Of a stretch of DNA of 64,000 nt, positions 11,594 through 23,256 are shown piece by piece (position 1 is the first letter of the stretch; each line of letters opens with the position of its first letter). A program made the translations under genes and the position numbers. Location of the stretch: NCBI GenBank assembly GCA_021018995.1, contig CM037589.1:10245001-10309000 (forward strand), in the 5' to 3' direction. Below the pieces are notes generated by a model that was not told the DNA's origin, did no database searches, and was given only the letters and a program-made list of their open reading frames with translations. This stretch comes from Chloranthus sessilifolius (taxonomy: Eukaryota > Streptophyta > Magnoliopsida > Chloranthales > Chloranthaceae).

Positions 11594-11610
11594 TGGCGCC
11601 GTTGTCGGGG
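11594..11610 (+). other. Primer-binding site of element III (tRNA-Asp)
   Basis: TGGCGCCGTTGTCGGGG begins six bases after the 5' LTR. It is complementary, with one mismatch, to the 3' end of plant tRNA-Asp (TGGCGCCGTTGCCGGGG expected), the primer used by Athila/Tat elements. Confidence 0.85.
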
Positions 11611-11744
11611 AGTAAAGTAAGAAAATCTGAATTTTTGGTAGATAGTAAATTTTAGGAATTTTCGGGGATCAAAATAATATTTCTGCTTTAAAAAAAATAA
11701 AAAAATAAATAAAATAAATAAAATTTTGTGTTATTGGTGAAATC

Positions 11745-12740
11745 ATGTCAATGCATGGATTCAATATAAAATCATGTGCTATTTGTGGAAATTCGATGCA
11801 CATTTCACCTATGTGTCCCTTGAATAACTCAAATTATTACCCTGAACAAGTCCAGCCAAACCCTGTTTGGAACACTCATGACTGGCAGAGCTAATCTAAT
11901 GACATGTGAGGTTTTAATCAACCTCTAATGTGTGATATGATGCCGTACAATGATCAAAATTCTTATCCCAACAAATTTCCTTATGAGTTTTCACAGCAAA
12001 CTCAATACTTTCAAGACACAAAATCATATGAACCAGCCCAAAATTCTTCTTACTCCTTAGAATATTTAAAAGGTTTGGTGCACACCAATACTCAAAGAAT
12101 TTCTAGGATACAATCTCAAGTTAGTCAGATGATCGAGTACTTACAAAGGAAAGTTGAAATAGAGGAGTCCCTCATTGATACCGATCGGAATAAAGAACAT
12201 CTTCAAGAGGACTCATCTGATTTTATTCAAAAATATGAGGATGACCAATTGGTCACTACGCTTGAGAATGGCATAACGAGCGTTGAGGTAGTGCAAGTGA
12301 GAGGAGAAGAGGAAATGGAATGGAACGATACTTATGTCGAGGTGGGAATTGATAATCAAATTGAGATGAGAGAGAAAGAAAATGGCACCCTTACAACACC
12401 TGATAAGGGAAACATAATTTTTTCCGATGAGTGTGAATTCGGTTTAGGGAAGAAAGAGGAATTTCAAATCTGTTGCCCATTCGTTGAATACATAGATAAT
12501 CAACAGAATGCCGAAAAAAGATTCATGGGTTTGAATCCGGAGTGCGATTTTGGAAATGTCAAGTACAGGGTAGAGATGGATCATAATGGTGGCACTTGGG
12601 CACATCATGGGGATGTAACTAAGTCCTTGAAAAGAGAAATACCGAGACGATTAAATAAATCGCTGATCCTGCTTAGAAAATTTTTCATGAAGATTTGGGA
12701 TCCTGGTGGACTCGTAATGAATTTACACCTTGTAGATTAA
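11745..12740 (+). pseudogene. Gag-derived ORF of element III with CCHC knuckle
   Basis: The frame starts at ATG 11745 (MSMHGFNIKS) and carries one zinc knuckle, CAICGNSMHISPMC (C-x2-C-x4-H-x4-C), then a Gln/Asn/Tyr-rich stretch, a coiled-coil-like segment (HTNTQRISRIQSQVSQMIEYLQRK) and a long acidic part. Two in-frame stops (TAA 11892-11894, TGA 11907-11909) separate the knuckle from the 270-codon open part beginning MCDMMPYNDQ at 11928. The N-terminal capsid-like part of Gag is absent. It resembles the C-terminal end of Athila Gag; that the open part is still translated is unproven. Confidence 0.6.
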
Positions 12741-13380
12741 TTTCATAATTTTCCTTTTAAAAAATAAAAATAAAAATAAATAAATAAATTCTCGATCAAT
12801 CGACATTGGATGTCGATTAATCGACCCTCCCCCTCTATTAATCGACTCCTTGTAGTCGATTGATCGACAGTCATAATGACTGTTTTCTTGTTCAATGCAG
12901 TCTGCATTTTTGGTTAATTTCTTTTCGATGTTAAAAAAAAAAAAAAAATTAAAAAAAAAAAAAATAAAAATAAAAAATTTGGAGTCGATGCATCGACCCG
13001 CTGAGTCGATGCATCGACCCTTCCACTCGATTAATCGACAGCAATTATGAGTGTCTCCTTTTTCAAGGAGACTGCATTTATGGGGGCCTGACTTTTTGAT
13101 TAGTCGATTAATCGACTCCTTGAGTTGATGCATCGACTACTCCATTTTTGTCTCTTTTTCTGCCTCGATTTAAGTCGATTAATCGAGGGCCTGTGTCGAT
13201 TAATCGACTTTTGCATTTCCGGACGTTGCGTCTTTTCGCTTAAATGCGTCGCACATTTCGATGCGTCGGAACTTATGACGCGCCTGTTTTCAATGAAGTC
13301 GATTAATCGACCCTTTTGGTCGATTAATCGATTATTTTGAGGTGTGTCCGTCCCGAAAGGACGCCTTTGCGCCTATTTAA
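12741..13380 (+). promoter_or_regulatory. Palindrome-rich spacer with possible internal promoter, element III
   Basis: At least eight TCGATNNATCGA palindromes with NN = TA or GC lie at 12790-13335, with A-rich runs between them. They end 40-50 bp before TATTTAAA (13374-13381), after which the second ORF region begins. The arrangement copies that in the LTR promoter, which suggests an internal promoter for the downstream ORF (inference). Short minus-strand frames here consist mostly of translated palindromes. Confidence 0.4.
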
Positions 13381-13597
13381 ATGGAGCAATCTCTCTCCGA
13401 TTTTCTCACTTTGTATCCTGTTTTTCCCCTGACTGCCTCTGACATTCCGACAGTGTGCTCATGGCTTCGACCTCTGCCGCACCGCAAAAGCTCTCCCAAT
13501 GACCTGCAGGGCATCCACGTGATCAACCAAGTGGTCGCTTTTCGATCTCGCGGCATTTCAAGCCCTGCCTGTCTGCGTCGTTTCCCTCGCCTATGCA

Positions 13598-14464
13598 ATG
13601 GCTCTCAATGTCCATTTTCTCCTCACTCCGCCTGTTATCAAAGTGTCTGAATGTGTCGTTCGGTTATTCTATCAAAACATGACGTGGGTGGCCGCCTCCG
13701 TCGAGAATCATGTCGCCGCCCACTTCACTATTTCAATTGAAGGGTGGTCGTGCCCGATTTATCCGCACACCGCTGCGGAGGTTTTTAACATTTCATGCGA
13801 GCGCCCTCACAATCACACTTTGGGTGAAGAGCTCGATGATTCTCAGGAGGATATAATCAACGATATGTGCCGCGGCGTATTTTCTTCTGGGATCGCCACT
13901 AGGCGATCGGCGTTACTGCACCCGCTTTTGTTCTGGGATAGTGTGGTCTGCAGCAATCTCTGCCCTTGTGGCCACGTTTCTGAGCGCACCGGTGATCGGG
14001 TTCAGACGCTTTATGGTGCCCATCGATCGCCACTAGGCGCTTTATGGTGCCCACTTCTCATGGTCCGCCGATTCTATCTCGCCAGAGCACGGTTGTCAAA
14101 GATGGAGGAGACTGCTAAAAAGCGGGAGCGCTGCTCTCATCGGACGGTCCCTTTTGAGCCGAACAATATTGAAATCATTGACCTTGATCCGATGATCATT
14201 CCTTCCTGGGGAGAACCATCTAGAAAGAAGGTAAATCGTTCCAAATCTCCTACACCGTGCATCGATACTGATATCGAGATAATTGATGTGATTCCGTCAC
14301 CATCTCTCCCATCTCCATCTCCTCCTTTCGCCTCACCGCCTCCATCCATACCATCGGCGGTGTCTCATCAATTTCCCCTTGATCTGTGGGAGAAATTGTT
14401 CCCTGTGCCTAAGAACATCGTTTTAAGTGAGGCGAGGTGGATGGGTCCGCCTACCAATGATTAA
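13598..14464 (+). CDS. Extra ORF of element III, 288 aa
   Basis: Starts MALNVHFLLTPPVIKVSE. The first 190 residues (VVRLFYQNM, HFTISIEGWS, LLFWDSVVCSNLCPCGHVSERTG) weakly recall the 'putative plant transposon protein' domain found in Athila extra ORFs. The last 135 residues, from about MVRRFYLARARLSKMEET, match the 109-aa ORF of element I but run longer (WEKLFPVPKNIVLSEARWM...). An overlapping frame at 13381-13650 may be its original N-terminus, displaced by a frameshift. No transmembrane segment or signal peptide is evident, so an envelope role is not supported. The element I copy lacks the first part, so the two elements differ by a deletion or recombination here. Confidence 0.5.
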   Translation: MALNVHFLLTPPVIKVSECVVRLFYQNMTWVAASVENHVAAHFTISIEGWSCPIYPHTAAEVFNISCERPHNHTLGEELDDSQEDIINDMCRGVFSSGIATRRSALLHPLLFWDSVVCSNLCPCGHVSERTGDRVQTLYGAHRSPLGALWCPLLMVRRFYLARARLSKMEETAKKRERCSHRTVPFEPNNIEIIDLDPMIIPSWGEPSRKKVNRSKSPTPCIDTDIEIIDVIPSPSLPSPSPPFASPPPSIPSAVSHQFPLDLWEKLFPVPKNIVLSEARWMGPPTND

Positions 14465-16640
14465 CGGAGTTGGATTCGTGTTTAGTTTAGGATTTATGTT
14501 TTCTTTTATTTTTTATTTTTTTTCGTATGTTTATTTCTAACTTATTAGTTTTTCTGTTTAGTTTAGGATGCTTGTAATTTCCTAAATAGTGTAATCATAT
14601 TCCCTTCCATAAATTTTTGGTCATGTTCTAATTTGATACACATATTCTCTGCACCTGATCTTTGTGTTGAGGTACTTTTTCAAACAGGTTTGGGGGTGCG
14701 CTACTTCTTTTAGTCAATGCGGACATTGTCATCTTTAGGTTTGGGGGTATGATTATCTATTTTGAGTCACTTATTTTCCCTTAAAAAAAAATTTTTTTTT
14801 TTATTATTTTGAAGTCATCATGCACATTATTTTGCGATTGTTTTCAAACTTTAGTTGCTGATGCATGTGAATTAAATTTTGAGAATACTGATGTCATATT
14901 CTGATTACTTGTATCTAAGATGATGAAGCTTAATGTGATATTTTGTGGATAATTTTGATATTCATGCTTAGAATTTTTACACTTATACCAAGCTAAGACT
15001 TAGAAATCGATGAACTATTTTGAACGTTGAATCTTAGGTTCTTAGTGGAGATTAAACCCGGTGAGCTTTATAGCTAATTTCTCGTCATTGATGAGTGAAT
15101 ACATAAATTCGGAGTTTTTACACTTATACCAAGCTAAGACTTAGAAATCGATGAACTGTTTTGAACGTTGAATCTTAGGTTCTTAGTGGAGATTAAACCC
15201 GGTGAGCTTTATAGCTAATTTCTCGTCATTGATGAGTGAATACATAAATTCGGAGTTTTCTTTGAATACAAATTATTTTGCATGATCTCATACACTTTAC
15301 TTTGGCTTGTGACTTTGCATGAAATCAAATTCATATCATTATGTTAGAATGTACTGTATATCTACTCAAGACAAATAGGCAAGGTTACCATCTTTTAAGG
15401 ACATGATTGAAGGCCATCTTTGGCTCGTTTGTGCTTAAAATACCCCACCTTATATAAATTTATCCTTCTAGTACCCCTTTGAGCCTATTGAAAAATTTAC
15501 CTTTATACATTCTTTAATAAGCCACGTTAACCTTTAACCCTTCACCATTTCTGAAAATTTAACTTTACCCTTCTTATTTCTGAGAAATTAGGAATGAGGG
15601 ATGAGAGTGAACGAATAGAGAGTAAGTGAAAAGATACTGAGTTGTGGTGTTTATTGAGAGTGTATGGCAAAAATATAAAAGAAAAAGGGGAGAGAGAAAA
15701 AAAAAATTGTGAAAAATAATGAAAAATATGAGGTGCTTCAAGAAAAGAAAATTCAAAAGAAAAAGAAAAAAAATAAAATTATTGAGAAAAATAGTAAGAG
15801 ATGAGAAAAGAAAAAGAAGAGAAATAGAAAGATTAAAAGTTAGTTTCCTTTCCAATTTATCAGAAATTTTGAATCCCAACTTCCAATTCTTTCTTACCCT
15901 TTCCTGAGCCCCATTACAACCCTACAAAAGACCTTCATGATCCAATCTTGCATTGGTAACTGCCTTATAGAGAGTAAATATGTGATACTTATGACACTTG
16001 ATATGACATGCTTAGGATATACAAGTATCTTCTTAAGAGATTTATTTTTGTTCATTGATTACATCGTGTTTCATTTATCATGTGAGACCTTTTTGCTTGT
16101 TTTGTATTGATCTCTCACATGTGTGCAAAAACTTACCTATCATCAGAGTGATTTTATTTCAAGAGTATACCTAAAGTGAGGATTGAGTCAAAACAACAGA
16201 TCCAACGATTTCCCGTTTGAACTAGTTCTGAGATGGATGAATTTTTGTTTGGGTATGCACACACTTCACGTTTAAGCATGAATGGATGAGTTATCTAACG
16301 ATTTGAGCATTAGACTAATTTGAATGGATACTAGTATGATTAGTATAGCATTGTTATTTAAAATTGAGAATTCGCATGTTGAATTGATTAATGATTTTGA
16401 GTTTTAGATGATATATATGCTATCAAAATCATATTTTGAAAACTCAATTTTATCGATGGTTTCAAAAATGTATTGAAGTTTGTGGGTAACTTCACTGTAA
16501 ACCCTCAGGAGACACAACTCCTCCACTAGGGATCACCTAGGGGTTTAAAGGCTTGTTGCACATGCTAAGTGCAATCTTGCTCCCTACGAAAGTGGTATTT
16601 ATTTTCTTTAGCTTGCTTTGCTCGAGGACTAGCAAAGTGT
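14465..16640 (+). other. Non-coding 3' region of element III
   Basis: Homologous to 1991-4101 in element I and free of a convincing gene. It includes A/T-rich runs, a 141-bp tandem duplication (14975-15258) and the A/G-rich tract at 15660-15850. Small frames on both strands there are low-complexity by-products. Confidence 0.65.
14975..15258 (+). repeat. 141-bp tandem duplication in element III
   Basis: The segment from 'acacttataccaagctaag' to 'cataaattcggagttttt' is present twice with a period of 141 bp and almost no differences. Element I has one copy at the matching place (about 2607-2740), so the duplication is specific to III or its close relatives. Confidence 0.85.
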
Positions 16641-16653
16641 AGGTTTGGGGGTG
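16641..16653 (+). other. Polypurine tract of element III
   Basis: AGGTTTGGGGGTG directly abuts the 3' LTR and is identical to the tract of element I. Confidence 0.78.
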
Positions 16654-18419
16654 TGATGAGTAGTGAAATATGATGATATTTTACCTCTAAATACTTATAT
16701 TTAGCTGTCCGATGAAGGCTATCTGATGAGAATTATTAGATTTGAAGTGTTTCAGGTAAATACAAGCCAAGTGTAGAAAACAACCCAAGAATTCTGAAAA
16801 TAATGTCAAAACACTGTAACTTTGGGTCATCGAGTACTTGGTGCGACTTGCAGATCAATTTGAACCTTCAAGACGGTCAAATTATGAAATTATCCAAACA
16901 CAAAAGTTGTAGAGCTCGTCGTCAGCTCTCCAACACCACAAGAATCACCTCAATCCGAGTCCGGGACAAAAAGCTATGGTTGAAATACCGAGACAGTGTC
17001 TGATGCAAAGTTGGGCGGGAGTTCACGGAAATCTGGGATGGTCGATCGATCGACCTTCCAGTTGATCAAGCGACCAAAATGATGAATTTGAGACGGAAAG
17101 GACTTCTTAAAGTAGATTTTTAGAGATTTTTGGAGGGTCGATCGATCGACCCTATAAGGTCGATCAATCGACCCTGACTTTTCGAGCCAGGAAACTCGCA
17201 CGACTTGGATATTATTTAAAGCCGACTCAAACACTTCGAAGGAAGATTAGAGTTTTAGTTTTTAGTTTTTCCTTTTCATAGTTAGACGTAGAGATAGGGA
17301 GTTTTTATTATTCTTTTTAAGAGCTTTGTTCCTTTAATTTTTCAGTATTCATTCCTTAAGTTTATTATTATTGTTCAAGTTAATTTCTGCATTAATTTCG
17401 TTTTTGAAGATCATCGTGCTTTTGGATCAAAGTAATTTTTATTGAAGTTTGAGGTATTTTTAATTCATTAAATTAATATTATTTTTCCTTCCTTATTTAT
17501 TTATGTCATTTAATTATAATATGTGTGGCTAAATTCATAGGGATGGGGATCTAATGATTCTCATCCGAGGGATGTACTTTTAATAATATAAATTTAGGAT
17601 TAAAATATGAGATCTTATTTTATGGTTGTTGTGCTATCATGAACAGATGAAATCCCCACCACTAACTGGGATCGCGTGTGCCGAGCCATGCCCGGGATCT
17701 CAGATCTGTGACGGTAATTTTACCCAATCATTGTTATATGGTCTTTTTGCTTTCATCGTGTGGATATAATTACGATTATGATCCGGGATCGAGTGTGCCG
17801 AGCCATGCTCTGGATCTTGGATCTGTAATGGTAATTTTATCTTAATTACTCCCTAATCTGAAATCATGTGTGCCGAGCCATGCCCTTGATTTCAGATCTA
17901 TGGTGGTATTCTTGTTGGAATTTTCACCCACTTTGGGGATGATTTTTATTTGAACCTGAGATCAAGTGTGCCGAGCCATGCCCTTGATCCCAGATCTATA
18001 TATGAAAATCATCTAAGTTCTGATTGCAGGGATGCAACGTGGAACCTATTGGGGTGTTGACCATTTATCTTCCATAAAAGATATTTTTCTTCAATGATAT
18101 ATCTCATAGTTTAATCCGTAGATTTATATTACGGGAAGAACGGACCAAAGATGGGAGGATTTAGTATCTTCATCTTTACTTTTATTTTTGAAATATCAAC
18201 TGAATTTTAGTTTGTAGTCAGTAATTGTCATCTCATAAGATTAAATCATAAGACTGGTAGAATACTGTTAGATCTTAGTGAATTTCTTGAATTATTATCT
18301 TGTCTTTTTAGATATTTCAAAATTAGTCCTCGTGGGAACGATCTCGTACTTCGCACCCACTATATACAATCCGATTCGTGCACTTGTGAGTAAAACATTA
18401 CAATTAAAATATCACATCA
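16654..18419 (+). repeat. 3' LTR of element III (1766 bp)
   Basis: TGATGAGTAGTG...ATCACATCA, followed by the target duplication GTCAC. Retains all four stem-loops and the palindrome/TATA block near 17135-17220. Confidence 0.95.
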
Positions 18420-19289
18420 GTCACAGATTGAACAGGCGGTGGGGTTGCTGGAACTTTTAGCTTGCTTAGTTGCAGCAAACAGCATGTTCATTTGCCTGGA
18501 CAACATGTCAACCTTTGTTGAAAGATCGGAGGTGTTGTTATTGACATCAATAAGACCACCTTTGGTTAACATATGAGATTTAGTTGCCACATCCAAATTA
18601 GTTCGCTCCATTATCGCATTTTGGATTGAAGTTTGGTATAACTTCTCAAACAATGCCTACAGTTCATTAGCCTCTTTCGTGGCACATGATCCTCCACAAG
18701 GTGCATCAATCATGCATCTCTCTTCGAGAATTAGTCCATTGTAAAAACTTTGAACCTGTTGCCACCTTGGCAGTTGATGATTTGGACAACTCTTAATCAA
18801 TTCCTTAAAGCGTTCCCAACATTCATAAAATGTTTCTGTAGGTTATTGGGAAAAGAATTGAATCTTCTGACGCAATTCGATGGTTTTGGTCATGGAAAAA
18901 TATTTTTTAAGAAACTGTTGGTGTAACTCTGCCCAACTCTGAATAGATTGTGATTCTAAGGAGTAGAACCAAGATTTTGCCTTATCTCTTAAAGAGAAAG
19001 GAAAGAGGCGTAGCTTAGCTATCTCGTCAGTGACATTATGCACACGGAACATTTTACACCCTGCAATGAACTCATTCAAATGAACATGTGGATTTTCGTT
19101 TAACAATCCATGATAAATTGGTAACATTTGAATCATTGCGGATTTGAATTCATAATGGTTCTCTGAGATGGGGGCATGCATGATACTATCTTGATCCTCG
19201 TAAAAATCAGGATCATTATAATATTCCAATGTTCATGGGCCCTCATCGCGATTATTGTTCCCATTATTTCCATTCCTTTGATCTGCCAT
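18420..19289 (-). pseudogene. Gag of element II, N-terminal part
   Basis: The reading frame begins at ATG 19289-19287 (MADQRNGNNGNNN), has a stop after DEGP, and continues with the Athila capsid core: FKSAMIQMLPIYHGL, ENPHVHLNEFIAGC, KLRLFPFSLRDKAKSWF and SWAELHQQFLKKYF. Further stops interrupt it near 18843 and 18658. It ends at CSICD, the first half of the zinc knuckle, where element III inserted (18419/18420). Capsid proteins of this kind form the cytoplasmic virus-like particle. Inactive. Confidence 0.88.
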
Positions 19290-20038
19290 AGCCTCAGTAT
19301 GATGATACTGATTCCTTTGGATTCTACGATTCTCTCTACAAGATCGTTCGATCTTAAGATTAAACGGTTGCAGATGTGGGTGATGAGAATGAGTAAAGCT
19401 CATGCACCACACTCACAAAAAGGGTTGATGATTTCACAACAAACCACAAGCGTCAACTTCAATTGATTGAAGTAATGCACATAACAAAATTTCCAATAAA
19501 GACTTTATTAGTCAATCGATTGAACCAGTGGTCTCAATCGATTGATATTCAAAAGTCAAAATAGAGTCAGCACAGATTTTTCAGCTAGAAAACAAGTAGC
19601 TATGTTTGGGTCAATTGATTGACAAAGATATGTCAATCGATTGAAATTTTTATTTATTTATTTATTTTTTAATAAATAATTAAAAATTAAATTCGAAAAT
19701 TAAAATTTTAAAACTTAAAGCAATTCACACAATCCTGCAAAATCTTACCTAAAGGAGAAAGAGGAAGAAAGGAAAGGGACTCCTATAAAATAAGAAATCG
19801 TAAAAATCTCTACTTCCTAAAAAAGAAAAACTCTTTATTTCCTAAAAATCCGAAATTAGCAATTCGGGTTTCACACAAAATAATCGATCGATTGATGCTT
19901 TCGGCTCAATCGATTGACAATTCAACACTGAAACCACATAGAACACAGTCGATCGATTGAGGAACAGATCTCAATCAATTGACTGTCAACTAAACACACA
20001 AATCTCTTTTCGAATTAATCAAAATTTCGCCGATAATT
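19290..20038 (-). other. 5' leader of element II
   Basis: Untranslated leader between primer-binding site and gag, reading right to left. It holds several CAATCGATTG-type palindromes (about 19510-19545, 19610-19645, 19880-19915, 19945-19985) and an A/T-rich stretch. No gene is seen. Confidence 0.6.
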
Positions 20039-20055
20039 CCCTGACAGCGGCACCA
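20039..20055 (-). other. Primer-binding site of element II
   Basis: On the minus strand this reads TGGTGCCGCTGTCAGGG. It matches the tRNA-Asp site of element III at most positions, with a few substitutions, and lies six bases inside the LTR boundary at 20062. Confidence 0.7.
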
Positions 20056-20061
20056 AAAACT

Positions 20062-23000
20062 TGATTGATTTTAATTTTTACCCTTGCAAGTGCACAAGAT
20101 CTATTGTAGCAAGGTAAGAACAGGGGTGTCGAACCCACGAGAAAACGTAAAATTTATCTGATTCTTTCAGAGACTTTAACACACCTAAGGAAGTACCAAG
20201 GGAGAAATTCAATTTACCACACAAATACCAAGCGATTTTCAATGCACTAAAAGAAAACTAATTAAACTAGGACGGAACAAATTATGATAATGGAAAAAAT
20301 GACAGTTTATGAATTGATCAAGGAGTTAGCTAATCATTGATTCGTAACTTTTCTACCATTCAATCTCATAAATTCAATTTAAGTCAAAATACCATCATTT
20401 ATTAGGAAAACAAATGAATCGAGCAGAACGCAACTATGGATCTGACATACCCTATCTAAACACTATGACTCAGCCTATCATTGCGGTATGGTCATGTAAA
20501 AAGAATAGTGATGAGTACTGAAAAATGAGGATATTTCGCCCCTAAATACCTATATTTAGCTATCCGATGAAGGCTATCTGATAAGATTGATTAGATTTGA
20601 AGTGTTTCAGGTAAATACAAGCCAAGTATAGAAAACAGTACAAGAATTCTGAATATAATGCCAAAACACTGCAACTTCGGGTAATCAAGAACTTGGTGCG
20701 ACTTGCGGCTAAATTTGGACCTTCAAGACGGCCGAATTACAAATTTGTCAAAACATGAAAGTTGTAGATCTTTTTGTCAGCTTTCCAACGGCGTAAGAAT
20801 CGTCTCAATCCGAGTTCGGGACAGACAGTTATGGCCAAAATACCGAAGCAGTGTCTGAACCACAAGAAAGTGCTGATTTTCACGGATTTCTGGGGTCGAT
20901 GCATCAACCCTACAGGTCGATTAATCGAGCCAGAGTTTCAGTCTGACACGAATCTGACACTGGAAACGTGATTTTTTAGATTTCTTGTCGGCTCGATGCA
21001 TCGACACCTATTGGTCGATTAATCGACCCTAAAAAGTTGGCTTAGGAGACCTCCGCGCGACGGGGTTTATTTAAAGCGACTCAAACACTTCGGAGAGGAG
21101 ATCTTTTCAGCATTAGAATAACGTAGGAGATTTTCAGCATTAGAATAACGTAGGAGATTAGAATTAGAGTTTTTTAGTGTTGTAGTTTTTAGTGTTCTTA
21201 GCTTTTAGCCATTATTTTTCATAGTTAGACATAGAAAATAGGAAGTTTTATTATTTCTTTTTGAGAGCTTTGTTCTTTAATTTTTCAGTACTCATTCCTA
21301 AATTTTGTTGAAAGTTTATTTCTGCATTAATTTCGTTTCTGAAGATTATCATCCGTGTGGATCAACGTAATTTATTTTGAAGTTTGAGGTAATTTTAATT
21401 AATGTTATTTTCCCATCTTTATTTATTTATGTCATTTATTTACAATATGTGTGGCTAAATTTATAGGGATGGGGATCTAATGATTCCCATCCGAGGGATG
21501 TACTTTTAATAATATAAATTAGGCTTAAAATATGAGATTTAATTTTATGGTTGTTGTGCTATCATGAATGAATGAAATCCCCGCCACTAACCGGGATCGC
21601 GATGAGAGTCATGCCCGGATCTCGGATCCGTAGATAATTTTACCCAATCATTGTTATGGTCTTTTTGTTTTTATTGTGTGGATCTAATTACGATTATGTT
21701 CTGGGATCGAGTGTGCCGAGCCATGCCCTGGATCTTGGTTCTGTAATGGTAATTTTATCTTAAATAATCCATAATCTGAATAAAGTGTGCCGAGCCATGC
21801 CCTTGATTTCAGATTTGTAAGTGGTATTCTTGTTGGAATTTTCACCCACTTTAGGGATGATTTTTATTTGAACCTGAGATCATGCGTGTCTAGCCGTACC
21901 CTTGATCCCAGATCTATATATGAAAATTATCTAAGTCCTAATTGCAGGGATGCAACATGGAACCTATTAGGGTGTTGACCATTGATCTTCCATAAAAGAT
22001 GTTTGTTACCAATGAAATATCTCATAATTTAATCCTTAGATTTATATTATAGGAAGAACGGACCAAAGATGGGAGGATTTAATATCTTCATCTTTATCAT
22101 CATCATCTTCACTTTTATTTGTGAATCATCAATTGAATTTTAGTTTGTAGTCATTAATTATCATCAACCACTTAAATCATAAAACTGGTAGAATACTGTT
22201 AGATCTTAATAGATTTCTAGAATTGCTTGTCTCTTTTAGATATTTCAAAATTAGTCCTCGTGGGAACGATCTCGTACTCCGCACCCACTATATACAAACC
22301 GATTCGTGCACTTGCGAGTAAAACATTACATTAAAATATCACATCAAATAGCATATCTCAAACTCCTAAGTCACGACAATGATAAATCAATCATTCCGTA
22401 GTCTAGATCGGCCTGCAGGAACAGATCTAGATGGAGTGCTTCTTTTACGGTCGTTGATAAACAAGATCAATGACTGTAAACGAAGACTCGATAATATTCA
22501 ACCAAGCACACACTTATAACAGAATAATTTAATGACAAACCATGAAATTGTAGAAACAATAATAAAACAGTTACTTATCTCCGGTTCGCTTCCCCCTTGA
22601 AAAAATTACTTTAGCCGCTCATCCTCGGTAAACAAACCCGTTGTAGATTCGAAGATATCATATTAACAGCGCTCTTTTATTTCTCAAAATCTCCTTACAA
22701 TGCTTTTGTTTCTAGGTACAATCTATGCTCTCACGATTATAACAGAGAATAAAATAAACCCTAATACCATCTAATGAGAAAAAGCAAGAAAAACAAGAAG
22801 AGCCCTCAATGATATATCAAAATAATTAAAGAAGGATCCCCCAATAATGATTCGTAACTTTCTTTTTATAGGGCTGAGCAAACCCTATCCCTAATAACCT
22901 CAATTGATTGAGAGTTAAATCTCAATCGATTGAGTTTTGATTCGGAGTAAGTGGAGTTGGACTTCTCTTCTCTTGTCAATCAATTGACACTTATCCCTCA

Positions 23001-23256
23001 ATCGATTGACATTCAGGGATTGATTCTCTCTCTCTCTTAGTAGATGTTGAGCTGCTTTACGAATTTCGATGCTTCTTTTGACCTTTTTGTCCATAGCCCT
23101 TATGTATCCTTTAATTACCCTCTTTTATGCTCTTTTGCGATCCAACGGTCAGAAACACTTGAAATCATTAAAATCTCACAACCATCAGGTGCTTTCATCG
23201 GGCAGCTAAGTGTAGGGATTAAGGTGCGAAATATAGTCACATTTTGGCACTGATCA
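20062..23256 (-). repeat. 5' LTR of element II, split by a solo LTR
   Basis: On the minus strand the LTR runs from TGATCAGTGCC (23256) to AAAATCAATCA (20062), TG...CA. Without the insertion at 20509-22346 and one copy of its AATAG duplication it is about 1350 bp. It contains CAATCGATTG palindromes at about 22900-23010. It is not related to the LTRs of I and III. Confidence 0.85.
20509..22346 (+). repeat. Solo LTR related to elements I and III (1838 bp)
   Basis: TGATGAGTACTG...ATCACATCA, flanked on both sides by AATAG (20504-20508 and 22347-22351). No internal sequence remains, so it arose by recombination between two LTRs of a full element. Diverged from the other copies; the TATA-like TATTTAAA lies near 21068, and one stem-loop (about 21595) is partly lost. 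Confidence 0.93.

Larger units (their letters stand above)
9850..18419 (+). mobile_element. Element III: complete non-autonomous Athila-related LTR element
   Basis: Two LTRs (1738 and 1766 bp) flank a 5066-bp interior with a primer-binding site, a gag-like ORF, an extra ORF and a polypurine tract, but no protease, reverse transcriptase, RNase H or integrase. Flanks are GTCAC at 9845-9849 and GTCAC at 18420-18424, a perfect 5-bp target duplication, so the ends are exact. It lies in the zinc knuckle of element II gag. The shared LTR type, polypurine tract, 3' region and extra ORF suggest that an element like I, with pol, supplied its enzymes (inference). The two LTRs are similar; the main difference is a deletion of about 28 bp near 10855 in the 5' LTR. 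Confidence 0.95.
5869..23256 (-). mobile_element. Element II: Athila-like Ty3/gypsy element carrying nested insertions
   Basis: Reading right to left: 5' LTR (23256 to 20062, split by a solo LTR), primer-binding site, gag, protease, reverse transcriptase, RNase H and integrase. The integrase is cut at 5868/5869 by element I. The gag zinc knuckle is cut by element III (9850-18419). The DLGAS protease motif, the FMDD reverse transcriptase motif and the tRNA-Asp-like primer site fit the Athila lineage. Element II itself lies in copia element IV, whose integrase frame ends at 23257; the flanking GTGAG (23257-23261) is its probable target duplication. The 3' LTR lies left of the window. Confidence 0.9.

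Noticed and set aside
12723..13133. 136-codon minus-strand ORF in element III
   Set aside because: Mostly translated palindromes (repeated SINR/SIDR) and poly-A/T tracts; no family resemblance.
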